Shown here piece after piece: positions 1 to 6,456 of a stretch of 8,897 bases of DNA. The notes beneath the pieces were generated by a model. That model ran no database searches, was not told the origin of the DNA, and saw only the letters and a program-made list of their open reading frames with translations. This DNA is from Solobacterium sp. (lineage in GTDB: Bacteria > Bacillota_I > Bacilli_A > Erysipelotrichales > Erysipelotrichaceae). How positions within the stretch are numbered: position 1 is the stretch's first letter; each line of letters begins with the position of its first letter. The position numbers and the translations under genes were made by a program. The stretch is from contig JAEEPV010000090.1 of assembly GCA_016284975.1 (NCBI GenBank), positions 1-8,897 on the forward strand, written 5' to 3'.

Positions 1-1
1 G

Positions 2-94
2 CTTACGCTGTTTGATAATAAGCAAAAGGATACAATCCATATGCGTATTATTTATTTTTCATTACCGAGTGGGAATGAACCGCAAAACACTTAA
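2..94 (+). CDS. 3' end of an unidentified protein (partial, runs off the window)
   Basis: A frame open from the window edge encodes about 30 residues, including DTIHMRIIYFSLPSGNEPQNT near the end in two parts (DTIHMRIIYF, then SLPSGNEPQNT), and stops at TAA 92-94. The composition (alternating hydrophobic and charged residues, then a polar tail) is protein-like. I do not recognise the family, and the piece is too short to assign. It lies just before the first recombinase remnant, so it could be the tail of another mobile-element or accessory gene. It might also be a chance open frame of 30 codons. Confidence 0.3.
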   Translation, partial: LTLFDNKQKDTIHMRIIYFSLPSGNEPQNT

Positions 95-122
95 ATAAAA
101 CACCACAAAATATATAAATAAA

Positions 123-469
123 ATGATGTTTACAAAACTGGACCGAATCGCACGAACGGCGACATCCAGTTTTGAAACCGTAAAGGAGCTGCTGGATCGC
201 AACATAGCCGTTCACGTTCTGAATATGGGACTAGTAGACAATACCCCTACTGGCCGCCTGATACTCCAGATTATGCTGAGCTTTGCCGAGTTTGAAAGAG
301 AAATGATTAAAAAGCATACCACCGCCGGAAAAGCGATTGCACGTCAGAAACCCGGGTACAAAGAAGGTCGCCCAAAGCAGATTACACCTGAGATTATCAA
401 ACAGATCAAAAAGGTGTGTCCTGGAAGGAACTGGGGATCAGCAGGACGACGTGGTATAGGTACAAATAA
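123..469 (+). pseudogene. Serine recombinase (resolvase/invertase) remnant, copy 1: N-terminally truncated and frameshifted
   Basis: Members of this family cut and rejoin DNA through an N-terminal catalytic serine, then bind DNA through a C-terminal helix-turn-helix. The reading begins at FTKLDRIART, which corresponds to roughly residue 60-65 of a normal ~190-residue resolvase, so the catalytic serine is missing. The rest of the catalytic core (LLDRNIAVHVLNMGL, then TPTGRLI, then FAEFEREMIKK) and the GRPKQITPEII linker are present. At about 402-410 the run is AAAAA. One more A would continue as KKGVSWKELGISRTTWYRYK and stop at TAA 467-469, matching copy 2. Without it, translation runs on in the wrong frame to 524. 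A stop codon at 96-98 closes the frame upstream, and no Shine-Dalgarno precedes the ATGATG at 123. It was probably once a functional gene and is now inactive. Confidence 0.85.
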
Positions 470-476
470 TACTCTC

Positions 477-1895
477 TCAAAGAAACAAACTGTCTGGCCC
501 TACTTCGTTCTGAACCACATCTGAATATTCATTTCGCTTATATCCGTTAGAGGTAATAAGCGTAACATGTACCGCCTTCCTGGGTTTTACTTCTTCAGTA
601 AAAGAAGTCACCTTGTTGATCAGGTTTTCTCTATAGTCAGCAGTTATTTCATAAGGTTTATCTGTGCATTTCATCTCACACAGATTTATAACGTCATCAC
701 GTCTGTCTATCAAAAGGTCGATCTGTGCACCGCCTTTGATTTTTTTGCTCTTCCAGGAATAGTCGAAGCTCTCGATTCCGGATATTCCGAGCGCCGCCTT
801 TATTTGCGGAATGTACTCCAGACATACAGTTTCAAAAGCATTTCCCCGCCAAGCATAATAATCCGGTGACTTGATGAATGATTGCCACGATTTGATTTTT
901 TTGTCATGGAAATACAAGCAGAAAAGTACAAAAGGGTCGATAACCTGATAGAAACTGCCCTTTTTTGAAGTGCTGATTTTTTTATACTGACGTATGAAGC
1001 CGCACTGTTCTAACTCTCGGAGCGCTTTGGTGAGACCTTCGCCGTCTGAAACGCCTGATTGTTCTGCGAGATCGACCCGCTGAAGGCCACGCTTCTGATC
1101 GGCAATTGTTTCTATAATCTTCACGTGATTATCCGGCTTTTTGAATAAGGACCTGAATAACTGTTCATATTCGTAGTGTAAGTCGCCTCTTTCGTCAAAG
1201 ATCAGGCTGTCCACATTCTGAGTCAGACTGAGTCTGCTATCAAGCAGATTCAAGTAATACGGTATTCCTCCGAATATCATGTAGCTTTCTATCATCTGGT
1301 CACGGTTAAAGTTAATCCCGTTGTCGCTGTAGAAGCGTTTGCATTCACCAAGATTGAAAGGATTAATATGCATCTGTCTTGTTATTCTGTTATGAAATCC
1401 ACCTCTGTCGTTAAGTATGTTGCTGATAATCCACGAGGTGGCTGAGCCACATACAATGAAAAGAAGGTCTTCCTGAGATGACCCCCAGCTGTTCCAAAAG
1501 AAATCGAATGCTGATTTAAAATCGGATCTGGCGGTATCCATCCAAGGCACTTCGTCTAAGAAGACTACTTTTTTGCCGCTGGATATATCGCGATATACTG
1601 TTTTAGATTCTAATATCTTACGAAGCCTTCTAAACGCTTCAAACCAGTCTTTGGGAATTGTGCCTGTTTCATCGCCATAATAAGACAGAGATTCGTTGAA
1701 AGCCTTTAACTGGTTCCTTGTCTTTTGATCGGGAATACCGGTGGTATAAAAAGAAAACCTTTCATTAAAGAACTCGCGAATCAAATAAGTCTTTCCTACA
1801 CGTCTGCGACCATATACGACCAGAAATTCAGGTTTTTTGGATCCCAGACACTTCAATAAAATATCCTTCTCTCTTTCTCTTCCAATTATGTTCAT
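477..1895 (-). CDS. ATP-binding protein of the archaeal-type ATPase_2 / DUF234 family with a PD-(D/E)xK-like C-terminus
   Basis: 472 residues, full family length. The N-terminal P-loop domain opens with IGREREKDIL. Walker A is GRRRVGKT (29-36), Walker B is VVFLDE (110-115), and VCGSATSW at 148-155 is a sensor-like segment. Residues about 255-320 look like a winged helix. The C-terminal part has the spacing of a PD-(D/E)xK nuclease fold: E355 in GNAFE, D393 in QIDLLI, and E407/K409 in CEMKC. This is the STAND-like ATPase architecture (PF01637 plus PF03008), whose cellular role is not established; defence or mobile-element functions are often suggested. GGGAG lies 10 nt before the ATG and supports this start. 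The gene is convergent with recombinase remnant 1 (7 bp apart at the 3' ends) and is bracketed by remnant 2. No internal defect is seen. Family assignment is strong; function is unknown. Confidence 0.85.
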   Translation of the reverse strand: MNIIGREREKDILLKCLGSKKPEFLVVYGRRRVGKTYLIREFFNERFSFYTTGIPDQKTRNQLKAFNESLSYYGDETGTIPKDWFEAFRRLRKILESKTVYRDISSGKKVVFLDEVPWMDTARSDFKSAFDFFWNSWGSSQEDLLFIVCGSATSWIISNILNDRGGFHNRITRQMHINPFNLGECKRFYSDNGINFNRDQMIESYMIFGGIPYYLNLLDSRLSLTQNVDSLIFDERGDLHYEYEQLFRSLFKKPDNHVKIIETIADQKRGLQRVDLAEQSGVSDGEGLTKALRELEQCGFIRQYKKISTSKKGSFYQVIDPFVLFCLYFHDKKIKSWQSFIKSPDYYAWRGNAFETVCLEYIPQIKAALGISGIESFDYSWKSKKIKGGAQIDLLIDRRDDVINLCEMKCTDKPYEITADYRENLINKVTSFTEEVKPRKAVHVTLITSNGYKRNEYSDVVQNEVGPDSLFL

Positions 1896-1910
1896 GATTA
1901 ACTAACTCCC

Positions 1911-1992
1911 ATATAATCTGCTGAATCATAAATAATATGTGCGGTTTCAGCAGAATATAGCATATAGCACCGTTATAATCTGCTGATTCCGC
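1911..1992 (-). repeat. Three alternating TCAGCAGA(A/T)TATA elements upstream of the DUF234 ATPase
   Basis: The 13-nt core TCAGCAGATTATA occurs on the - strand at 1924-1912 and, identically, at 1986-1974. A one-mismatch copy, TCAGCAGAATATA, lies on the + strand at 1947-1959. The elements start about 30 and 32 bp apart, close to three helical turns, with the middle one inverted. The middle and distal copies extend into an imperfect inverted repeat of two 19-nt arms (1941-1959 and 1974-1992, 16 of 19 positions pairing) around a 14-nt spacer. The block ends directly before the GGGAG of the ATPase. It could be an operator array, a structured leader, or a recognition site for the ATPase's own nuclease-like domain. 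I did not find the TCTGCTGA core elsewhere in the window by eye. Confidence 0.75.
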
Positions 1993-2018
1993 AATAATCA
2001 TACTATTACTGATAACTC

Positions 2019-2348
2019 ATTGCAAGAACGGCGACATCCGGTTTTGAAACCGTGAAAGAGTTGCTGGATCGTGGAGTATCTGTACATGTCCTCAACATGG
2101 GCTTGATCGACAACACCCCTACTGGTCGTCTGATACTCCATATCATGCTGAGCTTTGCAGAGTTCGAACGCGAGATGATCAAAGAACGTACTGCAGCCGG
2201 TAAAGCAATAGCCCGGTAGAAGCCAGGCTACAAAGAAGGTCGTCCGAAACAGATTACACCGGAGATTATTGAGCAGATTAAGAAAGGTGTGTCCTGGGAA
2301 GAACTCGGAATCAGTAGGCCGACGTGGTATAGATACAGACAGCATTAA
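2019..2348 (+). pseudogene. Serine recombinase (resolvase/invertase) remnant, copy 2: N-terminally truncated with a nonsense codon
   Basis: The readable frame starts at IARTATSGFETVKELL and ends with GISRPTWYRYRQH and TAA 2346-2348. It covers the second half of the catalytic domain and the C-terminal helix-turn-helix. The catalytic serine region and any start codon are absent, and stops lie immediately upstream in frame (2010-2015). The codon matching glutamine in copy 1 is TAG at 2217-2219 (ARQKPGY in copy 1, AR-stop-KPGY here), a single C-to-T change. Aligned by eye with copy 1 there are about 14 amino-acid differences in ~107 positions, and most nucleotide changes are at third codon positions. 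The two copies therefore probably diverged as functional genes before decaying. Homology with copy 1 begins at 147 and 2019, so both are truncated at almost the same point. Confidence 0.85.
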
Positions 2349-2483
2349 ATGCGAAATCGTATCATTGCAGAATAAGAAACATGAAATGTTCTTGAGCGAC
2401 CTATTGCCTCTACATTATTTTATACGATGAAATCTCTCATTTTCCTCGTACCTTTTTGATTTTAATTAAACTCTTCTGCCAAT

Positions 2484-2857
2484 CTGAAGTTTAGTTTTAT
2501 GCCAAAAAACAAACAGATCAAAAACCACTCAAAGAAGGTTCCGTTTAGTAAAATTTAAAAAATGAACACTGACATCACAAACACAGAAGCTAAAAACGAA
2601 ATTGATCGTGAAGATAATTACATTGGCTACATACCAATTTCATTTGCTGTTCGAGAAGAAATTGAACTATTAATGAACAAAGGCCAAATAATAGCTGCAA
2701 TTAAAGCTGTTCATAATGCAACAAATCTAGGACTCGCCATGTCTAAATCCTTCATTGATCATCTGCCGGAAATAAACTGGAAAAAATGTGACTTGGATAC
2801 ATATAAAGAGTAAACAATAATCAAGTTTGCCAGCACACGTAAAAAGCTGAAGTTTAG
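2484..2857. repeat. CTGAAGTTTAG direct repeats flanking the small L7/L12-like ORF
   Basis: The 11-mer CTGAAGTTTAG occurs at 2484-2494 and 2847-2857, in direct orientation on either side of the 83-codon ORF. Both copies are followed a few bases later by TTTATG. A 12-nt relative, ATCTGAAGTTTA, matches 2482-2493 again at 8711-8722. The repeats could mark the ends of an inserted cassette or be shared by chance in AT-rich sequence. No inverted termini or transposase are visible. Confidence 0.35.
2562..2813 (+). CDS. Small protein resembling the ribosomal protein L7/L12 C-terminal domain
   Basis: 83 residues. After a charged, Asn/Glu-rich N-terminus, residues about 31-66 read IELLMNKGQIIAAIKAV, then HNATNLGLAMSKSFID. 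This fits the G(x)nAIK..R..TGLGL.EAK..V pattern of the bL12 C-terminal domain and of stand-alone small proteins built on it. In ribosomal L12 that face contacts translation factors; the free-standing relatives have no settled role. An in-frame TAA at 2556-2558 makes 2562 the earliest ATG. No good Shine-Dalgarno is close: GAAGG lies more than 20 nt upstream. An internal ATG in LLMNKG is an alternative but also lacks a site. The ORF is more AT-rich than the ABC cluster and stands alone. It may be a weakly expressed or decaying gene. Similarity is judged by eye only. Confidence 0.5.
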   Translation: MNTDITNTEAKNEIDREDNYIGYIPISFAVREEIELLMNKGQIIAAIKAVHNATNLGLAMSKSFIDHLPEINWKKCDLDTYKE

Positions 2858-2959
2858 TGACATTTATGATTTTATTAAAAATGGGCTCTCCTTCTTGAAA
2901 CACGATTTGTTCCAAGCAGCAGAAACCCATTTGTAGCAAGCTTTTTCAACCCTCTTTGG

Positions 2960-3012
2960 TTAAGAATGGTCTAGCTGTACCACGGTCTCAATGTGGCAGT
3001 CAGAAACATGTC
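2960..3012 (-). pseudogene. Possible scrap of a 23S rRNA uracil-5-methyltransferase (RlmCD/RlmD/TrmA family) C-terminus
   Basis: On the - strand, DMF (codons at 3012-3004) is followed 8 nt later, in another frame, by HIETVVQLDHS and TAA (2995-2960). The family has a conserved C-terminal block of the form DMFP-x-T-x-H-(V/I)-E-T-V-V-L-L, so the two pieces look like one block broken by a small deletion. No upstream catalytic sequence of the enzyme is visible, because the permease stop is only about 55 bp away. The match covers about a dozen residues and could be fortuitous. Confidence 0.3.
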
Positions 3013-3017
3013 AGCTG

Positions 3018-3065
3018 ATTTCCGGGAAGTGAGAGTTTGCGGGAATAGTTCACCAAACCGGAAAT
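3018..3065 (-). terminator. Hairpin directly after the permease stop; weak terminator candidate
   Basis: ATTTCCGG (3018-3025) and CCGGAAAT (3058-3065) form a perfect 8-bp stem. GTGA (3029-3032) and TCAC (3050-3053) can pair inside it. The structure begins 2 nt after the permease stop codon on the - strand. No U-run follows, so it is not a canonical Rho-independent terminator; it may instead protect the 3' end of the operon transcript. Confidence 0.3.
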
Positions 3066-3067
3066 AC

Positions 3068-5647
3068 TTACACCATGTCATATTTCAGTGCTTCAATAAT
3101 ACTGTCATTTTTAATCTTGTCCACTGAAAGAAGCATGCTGACACCGACTACGACGAATACAACGACAATGGCAAGTATGTACATGCGCCAATCGATGTTA
3201 AAGGAATACAAGTCGGCGTCAAAAGCACGGAACATCATATAGCTGATGAGAATCGATACGGGAATCCCGATCAACAGCGCCCGGATCCCATACAGGAACG
3301 TCTCCAGACGAATCATTTTCCCGAATCCATCCTGTGCCATTCCTACGGATCTGTACATCGCGAACTCTCTTCTTCGAAGCAGCACACCGGTTGAAATCGT
3401 GTTGTTGATGTTGGCCGCTGCGATCAGCGTCAGTAAAATCGAGAAACCATACATAGCAGTCTTTAGAAGAAGCGTTACCGTATTCATTGCCTCCAGAGAA
3501 TCCGTCATATCGGCAACACTGTAGTTGTGATAATCCTCCGTTTCCAACAGGGTATAGATTTTCTGGTACACTTCTTTATGCTTTTCAGTCACAACACAGA
3601 GATCGCTGCTTAAAATAGCTTCCGGAATTGTCTCTTTCGCTTTCTCATAGTAGACGGAAGCCGGTGCGTAGACCGTAAGCACCCCTCTGGGCGTCATTTT
3701 CAGGATGTAATTATTCGCATCATACTTAACAAAATCACCGATTTCCACAGCCGGTGGATTGCCGTCCGTTTCGTCGTAATGAAGGCTTTGCCCGAGAACC
3801 CCTTCATTAAACACGGCAGCTGATCTTGTATCATGGAAATAGTTGTTCAAAAGGACACCCCGCAGTTTGCCTCCGTAGTACTTATCTTCTGAGAGACCAT
3901 TGGCTTCGATCAGGCCCCTGAAGTCCGCATCGTCAATCAGTACTAGGGCCATGCTTGAGAAATTAAGATCTTTATAATCACTGGTCCGGAAATCCGGATT
4001 CGTAATGTCCTTATTCGCCAGGGTGACCTTCTCATCATTACTGTTTTTTTCAAATACGAACTGGATCATGCCGCCGCTAAAGACCTTCTCCACATCATCC
4101 ATTGTCTGCAGTTCCTGCCGCAGCTGATCGCTTTCTGCCAGGGAGCAGGAAACGACGATCTGACATGGCAGGTCGAAGTCATATTGGTTAAGCCGCTTTA
4201 CGGAATCGCAGAAATAGTTGATTGTCAGAAAAAGGATGACCGAAACCGCAATCGAAACCGTAATTACCGATCCTTTTATTCCGTTCCGCTTTATATTCTT
4301 ATAAGCCAGTTCCCCTTCGTAACCGAAGATCCTGCGGATGAAAGGACCGGTTCTCAGTTTCTTTGCATTCACTTTGATCGTGCTGCTCTGACGAAGCGCA
4401 TCCATTGGCATGACTTTCGCTGCTTTCAGCGCCGGCACAAGTGCAGAGATAAAAATCGTCATAGCGGAACATATCACAATGATAAGAATCACCCACCAGC
4501 TACAGGATATGGGAATACTCCCGCGCATGCCTTCCGCCCCGGCAAGAATATCTGCTTCAAGAACCTTTCTGCCCAGGAAAATCAGGGTCAATTTCGTACC
4601 GATCCATCCAAGAAGAAGTCCCAGTGGAATCCCGATAGCTCCCAGAAGAAGACCCTCGAAGAATACAGAAAATCGCTTTTGCCTGCCAGTTGCGCCGACA
4701 CTGGCAAGCATACCGAGATAACGCATCCGTTCAGACAATGACATCCCGATGGAATTGACGATCAGCACCACGGAAGTGATGATCACAATGACAAGTGCGA
4801 TTGCCATGATCACAAACAAGGAGCGGTATGTACCGGCACTTTCTTCAAATGCAAACACACTCAGCATATATTCCGTATTGATGGCATATTTGCTTATGCC
4901 GTAATCTCTCACAATCTGATGAATCTGCCTTATCGCTGTGTGATCACATTTTTTCAGAGTTACCCTTACCTCAGCGTTCTTCAGCTCCGGAAAGTATCCG
5001 GTATCCATCCCGCGCAGAATATCAAACCCTGTTGTCGGCCGGTTTCCATGCAGGATGGCCGTGACCGTGCAGGTTTCTGTGGATTCTGTTTCAAACGTTT
5101 CATCCGACCTATAATTGCCTGCCAGATAAACGATCTCGCCATTCTCGTCAGAATAGTGACGGTTTCCCTGTTCAAAGGTGAGCTTGTCCCCGACCCGGAT
5201 TGATAGCCCGTTATCTTTAAGGAACTGTTCCTCCACTGCGATTTCAGATGAATCCGCAGGAAGACTACCCTCATAATCACTCAGAACCATCTCAGCCAGA
5301 TAACCTGCGTCGCAGTGCGCTATGTTTCCGATCCGAAATCGGTTTTCTTTATCACTGTTGAGCTTTACCCCGCTGATTCGGGGATTTCTGTCGTACACTC
5401 CGACGAGTCCGATCCTGTCGTCTGACCGCAGTCCATCTGCCTGTTCTTTCGTTACTTCATAAAAAGCAGCGTGGACATTTCCGTCGGTCTGTGTTGCAAG
5501 GTATCCGAAAAACTTGAAAAACGAAAAAACACCAAGCAGGATTGCGCTGATCAGCGCTGTCGCTGTCGCAATGCCAAGGATCGTAACAACCGTTCGTTTC
5601 CGGTTCTCCAGAAGATGACGCAGGGTGAGTTTTGCGATGATGCTCAT
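3068..5647 (-). CDS. ABC transporter permease with two FtsX domains (MacB/LolCE-like duplicated type)
   Basis: 859 residues, built as two halves of four membrane segments each. Predicted helices lie near 18-42, 276-299, 331-356 and 384-407, then 459-478, 725-747, 784-806 and 822-842. Each half has a large extracytoplasmic domain (about 43-275 and 480-720) and ends with an FtsX core. Typical FtsX coupling sequences follow helices 2 and 6: SERMRYLGMLASVGAT at 305-320 and RRREFAMYRSVGM at 758-770. Such permeases use ATP hydrolysis to move or extract lipids, lipoproteins or peptides at the membrane and do not form a simple channel. GGAGGTGA (5655-5662) lies 7 nt before the ATG, and the start overlaps the ATPase stop as ATGA, so translation is coupled. 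The 4+4 helix plan differs from the ten-helix BceB plan although the neighbouring regulators resemble Bce-type modules. Substrate is not determinable. Confidence 0.92.
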   Translation of the reverse strand: MSIIAKLTLRHLLENRKRTVVTILGIATATALISAILLGVFSFFKFFGYLATQTDGNVHAAFYEVTKEQADGLRSDDRIGLVGVYDRNPRISGVKLNSDKENRFRIGNIAHCDAGYLAEMVLSDYEGSLPADSSEIAVEEQFLKDNGLSIRVGDKLTFEQGNRHYSDENGEIVYLAGNYRSDETFETESTETCTVTAILHGNRPTTGFDILRGMDTGYFPELKNAEVRVTLKKCDHTAIRQIHQIVRDYGISKYAINTEYMLSVFAFEESAGTYRSLFVIMAIALVIVIITSVVLIVNSIGMSLSERMRYLGMLASVGATGRQKRFSVFFEGLLLGAIGIPLGLLLGWIGTKLTLIFLGRKVLEADILAGAEGMRGSIPISCSWWVILIIVICSAMTIFISALVPALKAAKVMPMDALRQSSTIKVNAKKLRTGPFIRRIFGYEGELAYKNIKRNGIKGSVITVSIAVSVILFLTINYFCDSVKRLNQYDFDLPCQIVVSCSLAESDQLRQELQTMDDVEKVFSGGMIQFVFEKNSNDEKVTLANKDITNPDFRTSDYKDLNFSSMALVLIDDADFRGLIEANGLSEDKYYGGKLRGVLLNNYFHDTRSAAVFNEGVLGQSLHYDETDGNPPAVEIGDFVKYDANNYILKMTPRGVLTVYAPASVYYEKAKETIPEAILSSDLCVVTEKHKEVYQKIYTLLETEDYHNYSVADMTDSLEAMNTVTLLLKTAMYGFSILLTLIAAANINNTISTGVLLRRREFAMYRSVGMAQDGFGKMIRLETFLYGIRALLIGIPVSILISYMMFRAFDADLYSFNIDWRMYILAIVVVFVVVGVSMLLSVDKIKNDSIIEALKYDMV

Positions 5648-6339
5648 GACTTGCTCACCTCCGCTCCTTTGGAATCCCTGGTGATCCTGCCGTCTTCGAT
5701 CGTGATGACCCGGTCAGCGGAAAGCGCAATCCTTTCATCGTGCGTGATTATGATGACTGTCTGCTTATTCTCTTTGTTGAACTTCCGGAGAAGAGACACA
5801 ATCTCTTTGCTGTTTTCGCTGTCAAGATTTCCCGTCGGTTCGTCAGCCAGAAGAAGCGCAGGATGGTTCATGAGAGCCCGCCCGATCGATACCCTTTGCT
5901 GCTGACCGCCGGACAGCTGATTCGGAAGATGTTTCAACCGCGAGGATAATCCGAGCTTTTCCACAAGGTCGGATAACAGTGCCTGATCCGGTTTCTTACC
6001 ATCAAGCAAAATGGGAAGTGTCATGTTTTCTTCCACATTGAGGATCGGAATCAGATTGTAGAACTGGTATATAAGACCGATTTGTCTCCTTCGGAAAATC
6101 GCAAGTTTTGTTTCATCCAGCTTGCTGATATCCGTCCCGGATATGATTACCTCTCCCGACGTTGGGCTGTCTACGCCGCCCAGGATATGCAGCAGCGTGG
6201 ATTTGCCGCTTCCCGATGGTCCGACGATAGCCACAAATTCACCCTGTTCCACATCAAACGTTACATTCTTTAAGGCATCGACTTTTGTCTCACCGGTGCC
6301 GTAGACCTTACAAAGATCTTTGATTTCAAGTATCTTCAT
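5644..6339 (-). CDS. ABC transporter ATP-binding subunit, MacB/LolD/BceA-like
   Basis: 231 residues with all catalytic motifs of an ABC ATPase. Walker A is GPSGSGKST (40-48), the Q-loop glutamine is Q92 in IYQFYNLIP, the signature is LSGGQQQR (142-149), and Walker B is LLLADE (162-167). The D-loop is NLDS (171-174) and the switch histidine is H200 in ITHD. The N-terminus (MKILEIKDLCKVYGTGE) and the LLHILGG-D-PTSGE segment are typical of the MacB/LolD/BceA group that pairs with FtsX permeases. It should dimerise at the cytoplasmic face of the 859-residue permease encoded next, with which it overlaps by 4 nt. AAGGAG at 6348-6353, 8 nt before the ATG, fixes the start. A 117-bp gap with regulatory-looking dyads separates it from the kinase gene upstream, so the transporter pair may have its own inducible promoter. 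Confidence 0.95.
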   Translation of the reverse strand: MKILEIKDLCKVYGTGETKVDALKNVTFDVEQGEFVAIVGPSGSGKSTLLHILGGVDSPTSGEVIISGTDISKLDETKLAIFRRRQIGLIYQFYNLIPILNVEENMTLPILLDGKKPDQALLSDLVEKLGLSSRLKHLPNQLSGGQQQRVSIGRALMNHPALLLADEPTGNLDSENSKEIVSLLRKFNKENKQTVIIITHDERIALSADRVITIEDGRITRDSKGAEVSKS

Positions 6340-6361
6340 ACCAATAACTCCTTTCCCAAAC

Positions 6362-6387
6362 GAATCCGCCGATATACAGGCGGCTTC
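6362..6387 (-). promoter_or_regulatory. GC-rich hairpin in the leader of the ABC ATPase gene
   Basis: CCGCC (6366-6370) pairs with GGCGG (6379-6383) around an 8-nt loop. One mismatch further out, GAA pairs with TTC. The hairpin lies just upstream of the AAGGAG of the ABC ATPase gene. Only a short U-poor stretch (GTTT) follows on the - strand, so it is a weak terminator at best. An attenuator, an RNA-stability element or a leader structure are other readings. Confidence 0.4.
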
Positions 6388-6389
6388 TT

Positions 6390-6403
6390 CTGTTTAAGAA
6401 CAG
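6390..6403. promoter_or_regulatory. CTGTT-N4-AACAG dyad between kinase and ABC ATPase genes
   Basis: CTGTT (6390-6394) and AACAG (6399-6403) form a perfect 5-bp inverted repeat with a 4-nt spacer, adjacent to the GC hairpin. It has the same half-site size and spacing as the TNACA-N4-TGTNA dyad 40 bp away and may be a secondary regulator site or part of a larger leader fold. Evidence is symmetry only. Confidence 0.3.
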
Positions 6404-6440
6404 GGTAATCGTTAAGACTTACTATTCCGTGACTTTTTCA

Positions 6441-6454
6441 TTACAGTTTTGTCA
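6441..6454 (-). promoter_or_regulatory. Candidate response-regulator operator, TNACA-N4-TGTAA, upstream of the ABC genes
   Basis: The - strand reads TGACA-AAAC-TGTAA, exactly the TNACA-N4-TGTAA form described for BceR-like regulators that control peptide-detoxifying ABC transporters. GTGAC and GTCAC flank it as a wider inverted repeat (about 6429-6455). It lies about 100 bp before the ABC ATPase start, at the very end of the kinase gene. A weak -10-like TAGTAA (6424-6419) would put the operator centre near -38. The promoter elements are poor, as expected of an activated promoter. Binding by the regulator at 7468-8181 is inferred. Confidence 0.55.
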
Positions 6455-6456
6455 CA

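Noticed and set aside
399..415. CAAAAAG in recombinase copy 1 as a programmed -1 frameshift site
   Set aside because: A -1 slip here would restore the native C-terminus, but the heptamer is C AAA AAG, not the efficient A AAA AAG. No stem-loop stimulator is evident, and the gene already lacks its catalytic N-terminus. A one-base deletion or homopolymer sequencing error is simpler.
2217..2219. Stop-codon readthrough or an alternative genetic code (TAG in recombinase copy 2, TAG/TGA/TAA in the GNAT frame)
   Set aside because: The long intact genes (ATPase, ABC operon) contain no in-frame stops and end normally. All three stop types appear only inside genes that are also truncated, so pseudogene decay explains them.
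1998..2345. A 115-codon - strand ORF across recombinase remnant 2
   Set aside because: It is the antisense of a recognisable recombinase sequence and has no family features of its own.
2727..2939. A 70-codon - strand ORF overlapping the small L7/L12-like gene
   Set aside because: It overlaps the + strand ORF in antisense, has no clear Shine-Dalgarno and no recognisable family, so it is treated as a chance frame.
3018..3065. A canonical Rho-independent terminator for the ABC operon
   Set aside because: The stem is good but the loop is long and no U-run follows; kept only as a weak hairpin.
4184..4741. A 185-codon + strand ORF inside the permease gene
   Set aside because: It is antisense to a well-supported FtsX permease, with low-complexity Arg/Asn repeats and no family signature; a shadow frame.
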